Shown here one piece after another: positions 49,705 to 57,627 of a stretch of DNA of 64,000 nt; within the stretch, counting starts at the first letter, position 1; each line of letters starts with the position of its first letter. The stretch comes from Yoonia sp. GPGPB17. Its GTDB lineage: Bacteria > Pseudomonadota > Alphaproteobacteria > Rhodobacterales > Rhodobacteraceae. The stretch is taken from positions 1,612,001 to 1,676,000 of the forward strand of contig NZ_JATACI010000002.1 in assembly GCF_037892195.1 (NCBI RefSeq), written 5' to 3'. The notes beneath the pieces were generated by a model, which saw nothing but the letters and a program-made list of their open reading frames with translations, was not told the origin of the DNA and made no database searches. The position numbers and the translations under genes were made by a program.

Positions 49705-50133
49705 ATGCGCACTGCTCTCGCCTTCCTCATCCTCGCCTCCCCCGCCGCCGCGTGGGAGTTTTCGGCGAGCCCGATCTGCACCCTGACCGACATGTCCGCG
49801 ACCGGCGATATCACGGTCACCTACGACCCCGCGATCACCGAATACACCATCACAGTCACCCTGCCCGAGGGCCGCTGGCCGGGCGAGCCTGTCTTCGGCA
49901 TGGCCTTCGCCGATGACCGCCCCATCAGCATCCAGACCGACCGCCATATCATCAGCCCCGATGGCCGCAGCATCACCGTCAAAGACCGCGGGTTTGGCAA
50001 TGTCCTCAACGGGTTAGAGTTCAACAGCCGCGCCTATGCGATGCTGGGCGAAACAACGCTTGGATTCGATTTGACCGGGATCGGCCCCGCGATAACAGCC
50101 TTTCGCAACTGCCCAGCGGACAACCTCGCCTGA
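49705..50133 (+). CDS. Small exported protein of unknown function
   Basis: A 142-residue protein with a signal peptide (RTALAFLILASPAAAWEF) and a beta-rich mature region (SPICTLTDMSATGDITVTYDPAITEYTITVTLP, VFGMAFADDRPISIQTDRHIISPDGRSITVKDRGFGNVLNGLEF). One Cys near the N-terminus of the mature part and one near the C-terminus could form a disulfide. The ATG of the next gene starts on its stop codon base, so the two are in one transcript. No family recognised. Confidence 0.6.
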   Translation: MRTALAFLILASPAAAWEFSASPICTLTDMSATGDITVTYDPAITEYTITVTLPEGRWPGEPVFGMAFADDRPISIQTDRHIISPDGRSITVKDRGFGNVLNGLEFNSRAYAMLGETTLGFDLTGIGPAITAFRNCPADNLA

Positions 50134-50603
50134 TGGCCAAACGTGACCCCATCAACCCCACCGATGATGATGCACGCAGGCTGGCGCAAGACCTACTGGC
50201 CCAGACACGCTATGGCGCGTTGGCTGTCACCCACCAGGGTGCCCCCTATGTCGCCCGTGTCGCGATGATCTGGCATGAGGGGGTAATGCTCAGCCTTATT
50301 TCCACCCTCTCACTGCACACGCAGGCGATCCACGCTGACCCCGCTTGCGCCGCTTTGATCGGCGAACCGGAGGGTAAAGGCGACCCCCTCACCCATCCAC
50401 GTATGACCTTGATTTGCAAGGCAGAAATGACAGACAAGGCTACGCTGAAAACAGCATGGCTTACCGCCATTCCCAAAGCAAAGCTCTACTACGATTTCGC
50501 CGATTTTCAGATGTACCGCCTCAAAACAACCGAAGCCCACCTAAACGGGGGCTTCGGGAAGGCGTATCATTTGTCGCCTGATGATTTGAGGGCGGGCGCT
50601 TAG
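50133..50603 (+). CDS. Pyridoxamine 5'-phosphate oxidase-like (HugZ-type) protein
   Basis: A 156-residue split-barrel flavin/heme-binding protein: DDARRLAQDLLAQTRYGALAVTHQGAPYVARVAMIWHEGVMLSLISTLSLHTQAIHADPACAALIGEPEGKGDPLTHPRMTLICKAEM. The family includes heme-utilising HugZ and F420/FMN-dependent oxidoreductases. This short form lacks the C-terminal DUF2470-type domain of full HugZ. Cofactor and substrate are not evident. It follows the exported protein gene with a one-base overlap and is convergent with tauC. Confidence 0.7.
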   Translation: MAKRDPINPTDDDARRLAQDLLAQTRYGALAVTHQGAPYVARVAMIWHEGVMLSLISTLSLHTQAIHADPACAALIGEPEGKGDPLTHPRMTLICKAEMTDKATLKTAWLTAIPKAKLYYDFADFQMYRLKTTEAHLNGGFGKAYHLSPDDLRAGA

Positions 50604-51934
50604 CCCTTGCCCTTCCAAGGCACCAGCCATTTTTCGGCCTGGCGCATCAGCATATCAATGCTGAAACCGATGATGCCAATCAGGACAATCCCCATCAGAA
50701 CGATATCTGTGCTTTGGAATTTCGAAGCCACCATGATCATCATGCCAGCACCCTTTTCCGCCGCGACAAGTTCGGCGGCAACCACAGTGCCCCAGCATAC
50801 ACCCATCGCAACCCGTGCGCCTGTGAAGATTTCAGGCAACGAGTTGGGAATGATGACATGGCGCATGATCTGCCACTTTGAGGCCCCCAGACTGTAAGCG
50901 GCATGCACCTTGGAAATCCGGACGCCAGACACTCCAGAACGGGCAGCAATCGCCATGATCCAAAGAGCTGCGAGGAACAGCAGGATGATCTTGCCCACCT
51001 CACCAATACCGGCCCAGATGATCACGAGCGGGATCAGCGCAAGCGGCGGTACAGGACGCATGAATTCCACAATCGGGTCAAACCACCCCCGGAACCAGTT
51101 GGACAGGCCCATCGCATAACCCAGCGGAATCCCGACCAACGCCCCCAGAAAGAAGCCCACGATTACGCGGAACAACGAGTAGCCAAGGTGTTCGGCCAAT
51201 GTCGAGTTACGATAACCCACGGTCGCGATTTCGCTCAGTCGGCTCCATACGGCTTCGGGTGCTGGCAACCAGATCGGCTCCATCTGAATGCCGGTCGATG
51301 GGATGATGTTCAGTGTCCCCTTGTCAGACATGGCCACGCGTCCGAATGCGATATCAACAGACCCACCCGGCGCAATCGCCTGGCCATCAACAGCTGTGAT
51401 AAAGGTCTCTTCATCGCGGCCCATTTCGTCATTGCGGTCCACACGTAGAAGCTCACTACGATAGACAGGAATTGCCACTGCATCATTCTTTGCAATGCCA
51501 TCGCCGTCAGCTACTTCTGGCGCATCCACCTCTTCGCCGGTGGGGTGCACAACAACCGAAACAGTTGCATTGTCGCTATCGCCCGCTGGCGTCGTGATGG
51601 TGTATTCAAAGCTACCATCACCGATGAAGGGGCCCGGCGCGTGCATGAAGCCCGGCAAGAGCTTGGAACCAGTGAACGCGCCCCAAAGAACGAAGATCAA
51701 AACAATCGAAACAACCGATGCAGCCGTGTTCGATGTCACCGCGCTTTCATCGCCAAAGGTCACCGTTTTGAGCGATCCATAGTCGTGTTTCGGCGTCAGC
51801 AGGCGCTTCACACCACTCCAGATCACCATCATCAACAGGATGATCAGAATGTAACCGATGACATAAGGTGCCGCTGCAAAGAGCGTTACCAAAACGGCCC
51901 AGAGCTCGGACCAGAGATTTCCCAAAAGTTCCAT
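50600..51934 (-). CDS. tauC: Taurine ABC transporter permease TauC, with long N-terminal extension
   Basis: Inner-membrane permease of the taurine importer. At 444 residues it is much longer than the roughly 270 of typical TauC. Residues 1-100 hold two membrane helices (VIGYILIILLMMVIWSGV and AASVVSIVLIFVLWGAF). About 100-215 is a hydrophilic, probably periplasmic insert rich in Asp and Val. The standard SsuC/TauC core follows, with EAA loop KVHAAYSLGASKWQIMRHVIIPNSLPEIFTGARVAMG. It overlaps tauB by one base. It is the last gene of tauABC and convergent with the HugZ-like gene. Confidence 0.85.
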   Translation of the reverse strand: MELLGNLWSELWAVLVTLFAAAPYVIGYILIILLMMVIWSGVKRLLTPKHDYGSLKTVTFGDESAVTSNTAASVVSIVLIFVLWGAFTGSKLLPGFMHAPGPFIGDGSFEYTITTPAGDSDNATVSVVVHPTGEEVDAPEVADGDGIAKNDAVAIPVYRSELLRVDRNDEMGRDEETFITAVDGQAIAPGGSVDIAFGRVAMSDKGTLNIIPSTGIQMEPIWLPAPEAVWSRLSEIATVGYRNSTLAEHLGYSLFRVIVGFFLGALVGIPLGYAMGLSNWFRGWFDPIVEFMRPVPPLALIPLVIIWAGIGEVGKIILLFLAALWIMAIAARSGVSGVRISKVHAAYSLGASKWQIMRHVIIPNSLPEIFTGARVAMGVCWGTVVAAELVAAEKGAGMMIMVASKFQSTDIVLMGIVLIGIIGFSIDMLMRQAEKWLVPWKGKG

Positions 51935-52737
51935 TATGCGTCCTCCGCCCGGCCCATGATTTCTTCTTCCATGTCCCAGATCATCCCGAGGATTTCCTCG
52001 CGTGTTTCACCGAATTTTGGATGCTTCTTGACTTCGCGCAGATCCTGACCGACGCCCATCTCTGCAAAAGGCAGACGGTATTCTGTATGAATACGACCAG
52101 GACGCGGTGCCATAACAATCAAGCGTTCGCCCAAAAGAAGGGCCTCTTCCACTGAGTGCGTGATCAGAATGATCGTCTTGCCTGTCTCTTTCCAAAGCTT
52201 CAGGACCAGACCCTGCATTTTTTCGCGGGTCAACGCATCGAGCGCACCCAGCGGTTCGTCCATCAAGATCACATCAGGCTCATTTGCAAGGCAACGGGCC
52301 AAGGCAACGCGCTGTTGCATACCGCCCGACAATTCGTATACGGCCTTTTCCTTGAAGTCCTGCAAACCCACGACATCCAGCAAGTGGTCTACAATCTCGA
52401 CCTTTTCGGCCTTGGGCATGCCCTTCATTGATGGTCCAAAGCCTACGTTTTCCCGTACGCTCATCCACTCAAACAAGGCGCCTTGCTGGAACACCATGCC
52501 GCGTTCGGCGTCAGGTCCCGTGACCGTGTGCCCATTGAGAATGATGTTCCCATCGGTTGGGGCCAGAAAGCCCGCAACGATATTCAAAAGCGTTGTCTTC
52601 CCGCAGCCCGAGGGCCCCAAGACCGACAGCAGCTCACCTGCCTTAAGATCGAGAGAGACGTCCTTCAACGCTTGCACCGACGACCCATTTGGCAGGTCAA
52701 AGCGCATCGATAGCTTATCTATTTGTAACCCTGACAT
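51934..52737 (-). CDS. tauB: Taurine ABC transporter ATP-binding protein TauB
   Basis: ATPase of 267 residues for taurine uptake. Walker A LGPSGCGKTTLLN is near residue 39, signature LSGGMQQRVALAR near 138, Walker B DVILMDEPLGALD near 157, and the switch His in LITHSVEEA. It belongs to the nitrate/sulfonate/taurine ATPase group. The start is separated from tauA by 106 bases containing two hairpins, and the end overlaps tauC. Confidence 0.9.
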   Translation of the reverse strand: MSGLQIDKLSMRFDLPNGSSVQALKDVSLDLKAGELLSVLGPSGCGKTTLLNIVAGFLAPTDGNIILNGHTVTGPDAERGMVFQQGALFEWMSVRENVGFGPSMKGMPKAEKVEIVDHLLDVVGLQDFKEKAVYELSGGMQQRVALARCLANEPDVILMDEPLGALDALTREKMQGLVLKLWKETGKTIILITHSVEEALLLGERLIVMAPRPGRIHTEYRLPFAEMGVGQDLREVKKHPKFGETREEILGMIWDMEEEIMGRAEDA

Positions 52738-52759
52738 GGCTTATCCCATTGTTTCCCCT

Positions 52760-52835
52760 GAAAATCCCTAGCGGATCGTCAGGGATTTTCACGATAAAGA
52801 ATGGAGGACTGGCGCGCAGTTTCCTACGCGCCAGT
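52760..52835 (-). terminator. Two hairpins between tauA and tauB
   Basis: GAAAATCCCT/AGGGATTTTC (52760-52769 and 52781-52790) and ACTGGCGCG/CGCGCCAGT (52808-52816 and 52827-52835) are perfect stems in the gap after the tauA stop. They probably stabilise the tauA message and limit read-through, giving more binding protein than ATPase. Confidence 0.6.
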
Positions 52836-52843
52836 ACTTGCAG

Positions 52844-53851
52844 TTACATGTCGTTGACGGCCTGCAGTGGGCCAGCGTTCACAGCGCCTTCATAGCTGTC
52901 CAGCGATGATGCGATCGAGCCGGATTCGACGAATACGTCGGCTACACCCTTCATGAAGGCCGGTGCAGCACCACCAAGCCATGCTTCGGACAACTGCGTT
53001 GGAACATCAGGGAACACGAATGTTGCCATTGTTTCCGCAGTTGCATCTTCATCCATACCAGCGTCGTTTGCGATCACGGGCAGCATCTCTGCAACGCCCG
53101 AACCATCGTTCCAAGACGCGTTTGCTGCGGCTGTCACCTCAAGGAACTTCGCAACCAGCTCCGGGTTTTCAGCAACGAAACCTGCAGGTGCGGATGTCAC
53201 ATCAAACACCAGAATGCCCAGCGCTTCTTTCTCAGCGCCCGTCAGAAGCACGTTGCCGTGCTCTTTCATGCGGCGCAGCGCACCACCCCAGCCGCAAGAC
53301 ATATCGACCTGCCCCTGCGCCAAAGCAGCAGCGCCTTCCGCTGGTGCCATATCCACAACGTCAAGCGACGCAAGATCGACACCGAAGTGATCCATCTGGC
53401 GCAGGAAGCCATAGTGTGCGGCCGTACCAAGCGGGACAGCGACTTTCTTACCAGCAAGTTCGTCTGCGCTGTCTTTGTCGATCTCAAGGCCTGAGGATAC
53501 AACGCAGTTGTCGTTCTCAGCGTAAGATACAGCCACGTCTAGGATCTGAAGGTCTTGACCGGCGGATGCGGCGACAACAAAGGGTGGTACACCCTGACTG
53601 ACGGCAATCTGTACATCGCCGGATGCCATAGCGGCTGACATTGCAGTACCAGAATCAAAGCTGACCCAGTTCACAGTCACACCCATCTCTTCGTCGTATG
53701 TGCCATTTACTTTGGCAAACTGGAACGGCATTGGCCATTCGAGGAAGTAGGCAACGGTGATTTCGCCGTGACCATCGGCAACAGCTTGGGTGGTGCCTGT
53801 CATCAGTGCAACGCCAGCGGCAGCGCCCATAAGTGCGTTTTTGATATTCAT
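52844..53851 (-). CDS. tauA: Taurine ABC transporter substrate-binding protein TauA
   Basis: Periplasmic binding protein of 335 residues with a signal peptide (KNALMGAAAGVALMTGTTQAVA). The mature part starts DGHGEITVAYFLEWPMPFQFAK and contains VNWVSFDSGTAMSAAMASGDVQIAVSQGVPPFVVAASAG, VGVPLGTAAHYGFLRQM-like KVAVPLGTAAHYGFLRQM, and VDMSCGWGGALRRM, typical of the TauA/SsuA group. ATG 53851 follows GAGAAAAGA and begins the signal peptide. It heads tauABC and is divergent from tpa. Taurine specificity rests on the locus context. Confidence 0.92.
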   Translation of the reverse strand: MNIKNALMGAAAGVALMTGTTQAVADGHGEITVAYFLEWPMPFQFAKVNGTYDEEMGVTVNWVSFDSGTAMSAAMASGDVQIAVSQGVPPFVVAASAGQDLQILDVAVSYAENDNCVVSSGLEIDKDSADELAGKKVAVPLGTAAHYGFLRQMDHFGVDLASLDVVDMAPAEGAAALAQGQVDMSCGWGGALRRMKEHGNVLLTGAEKEALGILVFDVTSAPAGFVAENPELVAKFLEVTAAANASWNDGSGVAEMLPVIANDAGMDEDATAETMATFVFPDVPTQLSEAWLGGAAPAFMKGVADVFVESGSIASSLDSYEGAVNAGPLQAVNDM

Positions 53852-54331
53852 TCTTTTCTCCCATGTTGCGGCCCTTGGTTTAAGGACCACCTGTGTTGAC
53901 GGTTTGCCCGCCTTGCAATGATAGCTGAGCATGAAATTTCTTGGGCTCCAAGTCCGAACATGCGCAACCGACTATGTGGCGCCTTGAAAGGGCGTCCGAT
54001 TGGGCTCGCGCTTTTCTGAATGCTCAGACAAGCGGCAAGTCGAGGTCCACCGAAGGAAATCCATGCGCCCACGTCAATCATGGATATTTGGGCCGTCGTC
54101 GTTGAAAATGTCGCGTCACACTCTTCTACTCGCATGATTATCTTATTTTTCAGCGCCTTAATAGAGCAGCACCACTGTATTCATTGATTCCAGCGCGCTA
54201 TCTGGCTATACTTTTGCAAATGAATTGGCCCTATCGAGATCGCCATAGCTGCAGGCAAGTTATGACAGTTCCGGGTGAAAGCAGTTTTTGGATTCGCACA
54301 CCCTTTCCCGCACAAAAATGGAGCATCGGAC
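53852..54331. promoter_or_regulatory. Divergent tauABC / tpa control region
   Basis: A 480-base gap between divergent taurine genes. On the minus strand CTGGAATCAA (54184-54193) matches the CTGGACCTAA box in eight of ten positions with the downstream boxes, and CTGGCTATAC on the plus strand starts at 54202, so this may be the TauR site. AT-rich stretches at 54136-54180 suit promoters. No small gene is evident. The box match is weaker than those before tauR and xsc. Confidence 0.5.
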
Positions 54332-55716
54332 ATGGATACGCAGACATTCGCAAACGATCCCGAGACTGTCATCGAAGCTGACCGGGCACATGTCTGGCAC
54401 CACCTGAGCCAGCATAAACCTTATGAAACAGTAGACCCCCGGATTATCGTCGAGGGGAAAGGCCTGCGGGTCTGGGATATCAAAGGTAAAGAACATATCG
54501 ACGCCGTATCTGGTGGTGTCTGGACGGTAAACGTCGGCTATGGCCGCGAAAGGATCGGCAAAGCCATCTCGGATGCCGTCACCAAGATGTGCTTCTTCGG
54601 CGGCACCGCTAAGCGACAATCCCCGGCGCACAATTTGCCGAGATGCTGATCGACAAGATGCCCGGTCTGGACCGAGTCTATTATGCCAACTCTGGCTCAG
54701 AGGCGAATGAAAAGGCATTCAAGATGGTCCGCCAGATCAGCCACAAACACTATGGCGGAAAGAAACAAAAAATCCTCTACCGCGAACGTGACTACCACGG
54801 CTCCACCATCGCGACAATGTCTGCGGGCGGTCAGGACGAGCGCAACGCGCAGTACGGGCCTTTCACGCCGGGCTTTGTGCGTGTGCCACATTGTATGGAG
54901 TATCGTTCACAGGACGGCAGTCTTGGCGAAGAGTACGGCGCGAAGGCCGCTCAGGCGATTGAAGACGTGATTTTGGCAGAAGGTGCCGACACCATCGGCG
55001 CGTTGTGCCTTGAGCCGATTACTGCGGGTGGTGGCATCATCGTCCCGCCAAAGGGGTACTGGGAGCGTGTTCAGGAGATTTGCAAGAAGTATGATATTCT
55101 ACTGCATATCGATGAAGTGGTTTGCGGGATCGGACGGACCGGGACATGGTTTGGTTATCAGCAATTCGGCGTCCAGCCTGACATCGTGACAATGGCGAAA
55201 GGCGTGGCCTCAGGCTATGCGGCGATTTCCTGCTGCGTCACAACAAATCGCGTCTTTGACATGTTCAAGGATGAGACGGACCACCTTGGCTACTTCCGCG
55301 ATATCTCGACCTTCGGTGGGTGCACCGGCGGCCCTGCTGCCGCGATCGAAAACATGAAGATTATCGAGGAAGAAGATCTGCGCGGAAACTCTGTCGCGAT
55401 GGGCGAGCACCTGCAAGGCAACCTGCACGCGCTGATGGAAAAGCATAAGTGGATCGGCGACGTGCGCGGCATGGGCCTGTTTGCGGGTGCTGAGTTGGTG
55501 AAGGACCGCAAGACAAAAGAACCCGTTGATGAAAAACACGTCGGCGCCATCGTGGCGGACTGCATGGCGCAGGGTATCGTCATTGGTGCGACAAACCGGT
55601 CATTGCCCGGCTATAACAATACCTTGTTGTTCGCACCCGCGTTGGTGGCGACAGCAGATGACCTCAACCAGGTCACAGCTGCCGTTGACGAAGCGATCAC
55701 CCGCGTCTTGGGCTAA
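54332..55716 (+). CDS. tpa: Taurine-pyruvate aminotransferase, interrupted by frameshift
   Basis: PLP aminotransferase (class III), about 461 residues, making sulfoacetaldehyde and alanine from taurine and pyruvate in the cytoplasm. Visible are RIIVEGKGLRVWDIKGKEHIDAVSGGVW, YYANSGSEANEKAFKMVRQ, LCLEPITAGGGIIVPPKGYW, ILLHIDEVVCGIGRTGTWFGYQ and the PLP Lys in DIVTMAKGVASGYAAISC. ATG 54332 gives MDTQTF. The frame breaks after FFGGTA at GCTAAGC, 54608-54614. A GCCGGC repair plus removal of one G yields TAGTIPGAQFAEMLIDK. Nearly all of the enzyme lies after the break. Probably intact in the organism. Confidence 0.88.
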
Positions 55717-55853
55717 AAACGGGTTGGCGCAGGGACGACCAGTTCCTGCGCCGACACCTCGCAAGGCGCGTGCAGCGTCTTGGACGTGGCAACAGTTGCG
55801 AGGCAAGTAAGACCAAGCCCAGCGATAAAGGCGATCTGCAGCAGTTTCATCAT
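55713..55853 (-). CDS. Possible small exported peptide
   Basis: A 46-residue product with a signal-peptide-like start (LLQIAFIAGLGLTCLATVATSKT) and a short mature part containing one Cys (HAPCEVSAQELVVP). The double ATG at 55853/55850 has GGAGACGG seven bases upstream. It is convergent with tpa and its stop overlaps the tpa stop. It may be a small lipoprotein-like or secreted peptide. Family unknown. Confidence 0.4.
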   Translation of the reverse strand: MMKLLQIAFIAGLGLTCLATVATSKTLHAPCEVSAQELVVPAPTRF

Positions 55854-55923
55854 CCGTCTCCGACAAGCTATGCTTATGAAACGGGCTACACCCATGTTTC
55901 CGTCGCGGGAATCTGCACGTTGC

Positions 55924-55982
55924 TGGACATAATTCTTGCCACAAGACAGCATGGCTTGAAGTCACAGAGACTTAGGTCCAGT
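55924..55982. promoter_or_regulatory. TauR boxes upstream of tauR
   Basis: CTGGACATAA (plus, 55924-55933) and CTGGACCTAA (minus, 55973-55982) lie before tauR. The second sits in an AGACT...AGTCT inverted repeat. The same decamer appears before xsc. MocR-type TauR proteins bind such repeated boxes, so autoregulation is likely. Confidence 0.6.
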
Positions 55983-56007
55983 CTGGCACTCAAAATAGGG
56001 CCAGACT

Positions 56008-57468
56008 ATGTCCATCTCAGTTGAAACATTCTTCCTCGATCCCTCTGCCGAAGGTACGCTGCAGGCGCGTATCCAACAGATGGTTGCACAGGGTATTCTT
56101 GCGGGGCGGTTCCGTCCGGGCGAACGGCTGCCATCATCGCGCAAGATGGCGTCCCATCTGGGTGTGAGCAGGATCACCGTGACTTTGGCCTATACAGAGC
56201 TGGTCGCGGATGACTATCTGACATCGCGCGGCAGATCGGGGTACTTTGTATCGGACAACGCGCCCGAACCCCCCGCCTTTCCCGCGCAGCGCTTTAATGC
56301 AGGCACAGTCGACTGGGCGCGGACCATCGGACAACGTTTCACGCCGGGACTAAGCCTTAATAAACCAGCGAATTGGGCCGACCACCGCTATCAGTTTATT
56401 TACGGCCAAGCCGACAAGACGCTCTTTGACAGCGCCAACTGGCGGCTATGCGCATTACGTGCTTTAGGGATGCGGGACTTCAGCGCCCTCACATCTGACT
56501 ATTTTGATGGCGATGATCCGCAATTGGTCGATTTCATTGCTCGTCAGACCTTGCCGCGCCGGGGTATCCTAGCCAACCCCGAGGAGATTCTGATCACAAT
56601 GGGCGCGCAGAATGCGCTGTGGCTTTCAGCACAGGTTCTTTTGAACAGCCGACGTCGGGCCGCAATCGAGGATCCTTGCTATCCGGCACTCCGTACCATC
56701 CTGACACAGTCCCGTTGCCAACTCAGCGTAATACCCGTGGATCATGACGGGCTGCCGCCGCACGATTTGCCGGACCAAACAGATGTCGTCTTCACTACGC
56801 CAAGCCACCAATGCCCCACGGCGGCAACAATGCCACTTGAGCGACGCCAGGCCCTTTTAGAGAAAGCTGAAACCGAGGATTTCGTGATTGTGGAAGATGA
56901 TTATGAATTTGAGATGTCATTTCTGAAATCCCCATCCCCGTCTTTGAAATCGCTCGATAAGAACGGCCGGGTGATTTACGTTGGCTCCTTCTCCAAATCC
57001 TTGTTCCCCGGTTTGCGCCTTGGCTATCTGGTCGGACCAGCGCCGTTCATCCGCGAGGCCCGCGCACTGCGCGCGACTGTTCTGCGCCATTCACCTGGCC
57101 ATATTCAGCGCACGCTCAGCTACTACCTATCCTTGGGACATTACGACGCGCTCGTCCGGCGCATGAGCAAAACATATCATGAGCGGCGGCAGGTCATGGT
57201 CAACGCACTGGGCGAACATGGGCTGACCATTGCGGGTCAGGGGACATACGGTGGTTCCTCGGTCTGGCTCAAAGCACCGGATGGTGTTGATACACGGCGT
57301 CTTGCTGAACGTTTACAGGGCGATAGCGTCTTGGTCGAACCCGGGGCGCCGTTTTTTGCAGGTGAAGACCCACCAAACAATTATCTCAGACTGGCCTATT
57401 CTTCGATCCCGGCTTCGCGCATCTCTGAGGGAATTCGCTTGATTGCGAACGCAATCCAGAATAACTGA
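56008..57468 (+). CDS. tauR: MocR-family taurine regulator TauR
   Basis: Fusion of an N-terminal GntR winged helix (ARIQQMVAQGILAGRFRPGERLPSSRKMASHLGVSRITVTLAYTELVADDYLTSRGRSGYFV, residues 15-78) and a class I aminotransferase-like domain (486 residues in total). The PLP-binding Lys is in VIYVGSFSKSLFPGLRLGYLVGP near residue 330. It is the characterised activator of taurine genes in Rhodobacter. Location between tpa and xsc, and the boxes before it and xsc, support that role. ATG 56008. Confidence 0.92.
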   Translation: MSISVETFFLDPSAEGTLQARIQQMVAQGILAGRFRPGERLPSSRKMASHLGVSRITVTLAYTELVADDYLTSRGRSGYFVSDNAPEPPAFPAQRFNAGTVDWARTIGQRFTPGLSLNKPANWADHRYQFIYGQADKTLFDSANWRLCALRALGMRDFSALTSDYFDGDDPQLVDFIARQTLPRRGILANPEEILITMGAQNALWLSAQVLLNSRRRAAIEDPCYPALRTILTQSRCQLSVIPVDHDGLPPHDLPDQTDVVFTTPSHQCPTAATMPLERRQALLEKAETEDFVIVEDDYEFEMSFLKSPSPSLKSLDKNGRVIYVGSFSKSLFPGLRLGYLVGPAPFIREARALRATVLRHSPGHIQRTLSYYLSLGHYDALVRRMSKTYHERRQVMVNALGEHGLTIAGQGTYGGSSVWLKAPDGVDTRRLAERLQGDSVLVEPGAPFFAGEDPPNNYLRLAYSSIPASRISEGIRLIANAIQNN

Positions 57469-57534
57469 TTTTTGAGACCATGCGTCTCAAAAAAAATGTC
57501 ACTGGCAATAAGAACGATGATCAACTGGACCTAA
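57469..57534. promoter_or_regulatory. xsc leader: hairpin and TauR boxes
   Basis: TTTTTGAGAC/GTCTCAAAAA (57469-57478, 57484-57493) is a perfect stem directly after the tauR stop. Then CTGGCAATAA (57502-57511) and CTGGACCTAA (57525-57534) form a direct repeat 23 bases apart, roughly two helical turns, on the same face of the DNA. This is the best candidate TauR-binding site driving xsc-pta-ackA. Confidence 0.65.
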
Positions 57535-57627
57535 CGCCAATGGGTTGCCGAACTTAATGTCAGCGCAGCAAAAGGGGGGATTCTGCGCCCCCGTTTTCTA
57601 TGGAATTTTAGGGAAGGACCCACCGCC

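Noticed and set aside
49349..49786. Plus-strand 145-codon frame, Pro/His rich
   Set aside because: Out-of-frame product of a low-complexity intergenic and signal-peptide region; the real gene begins at 49705 in another frame.
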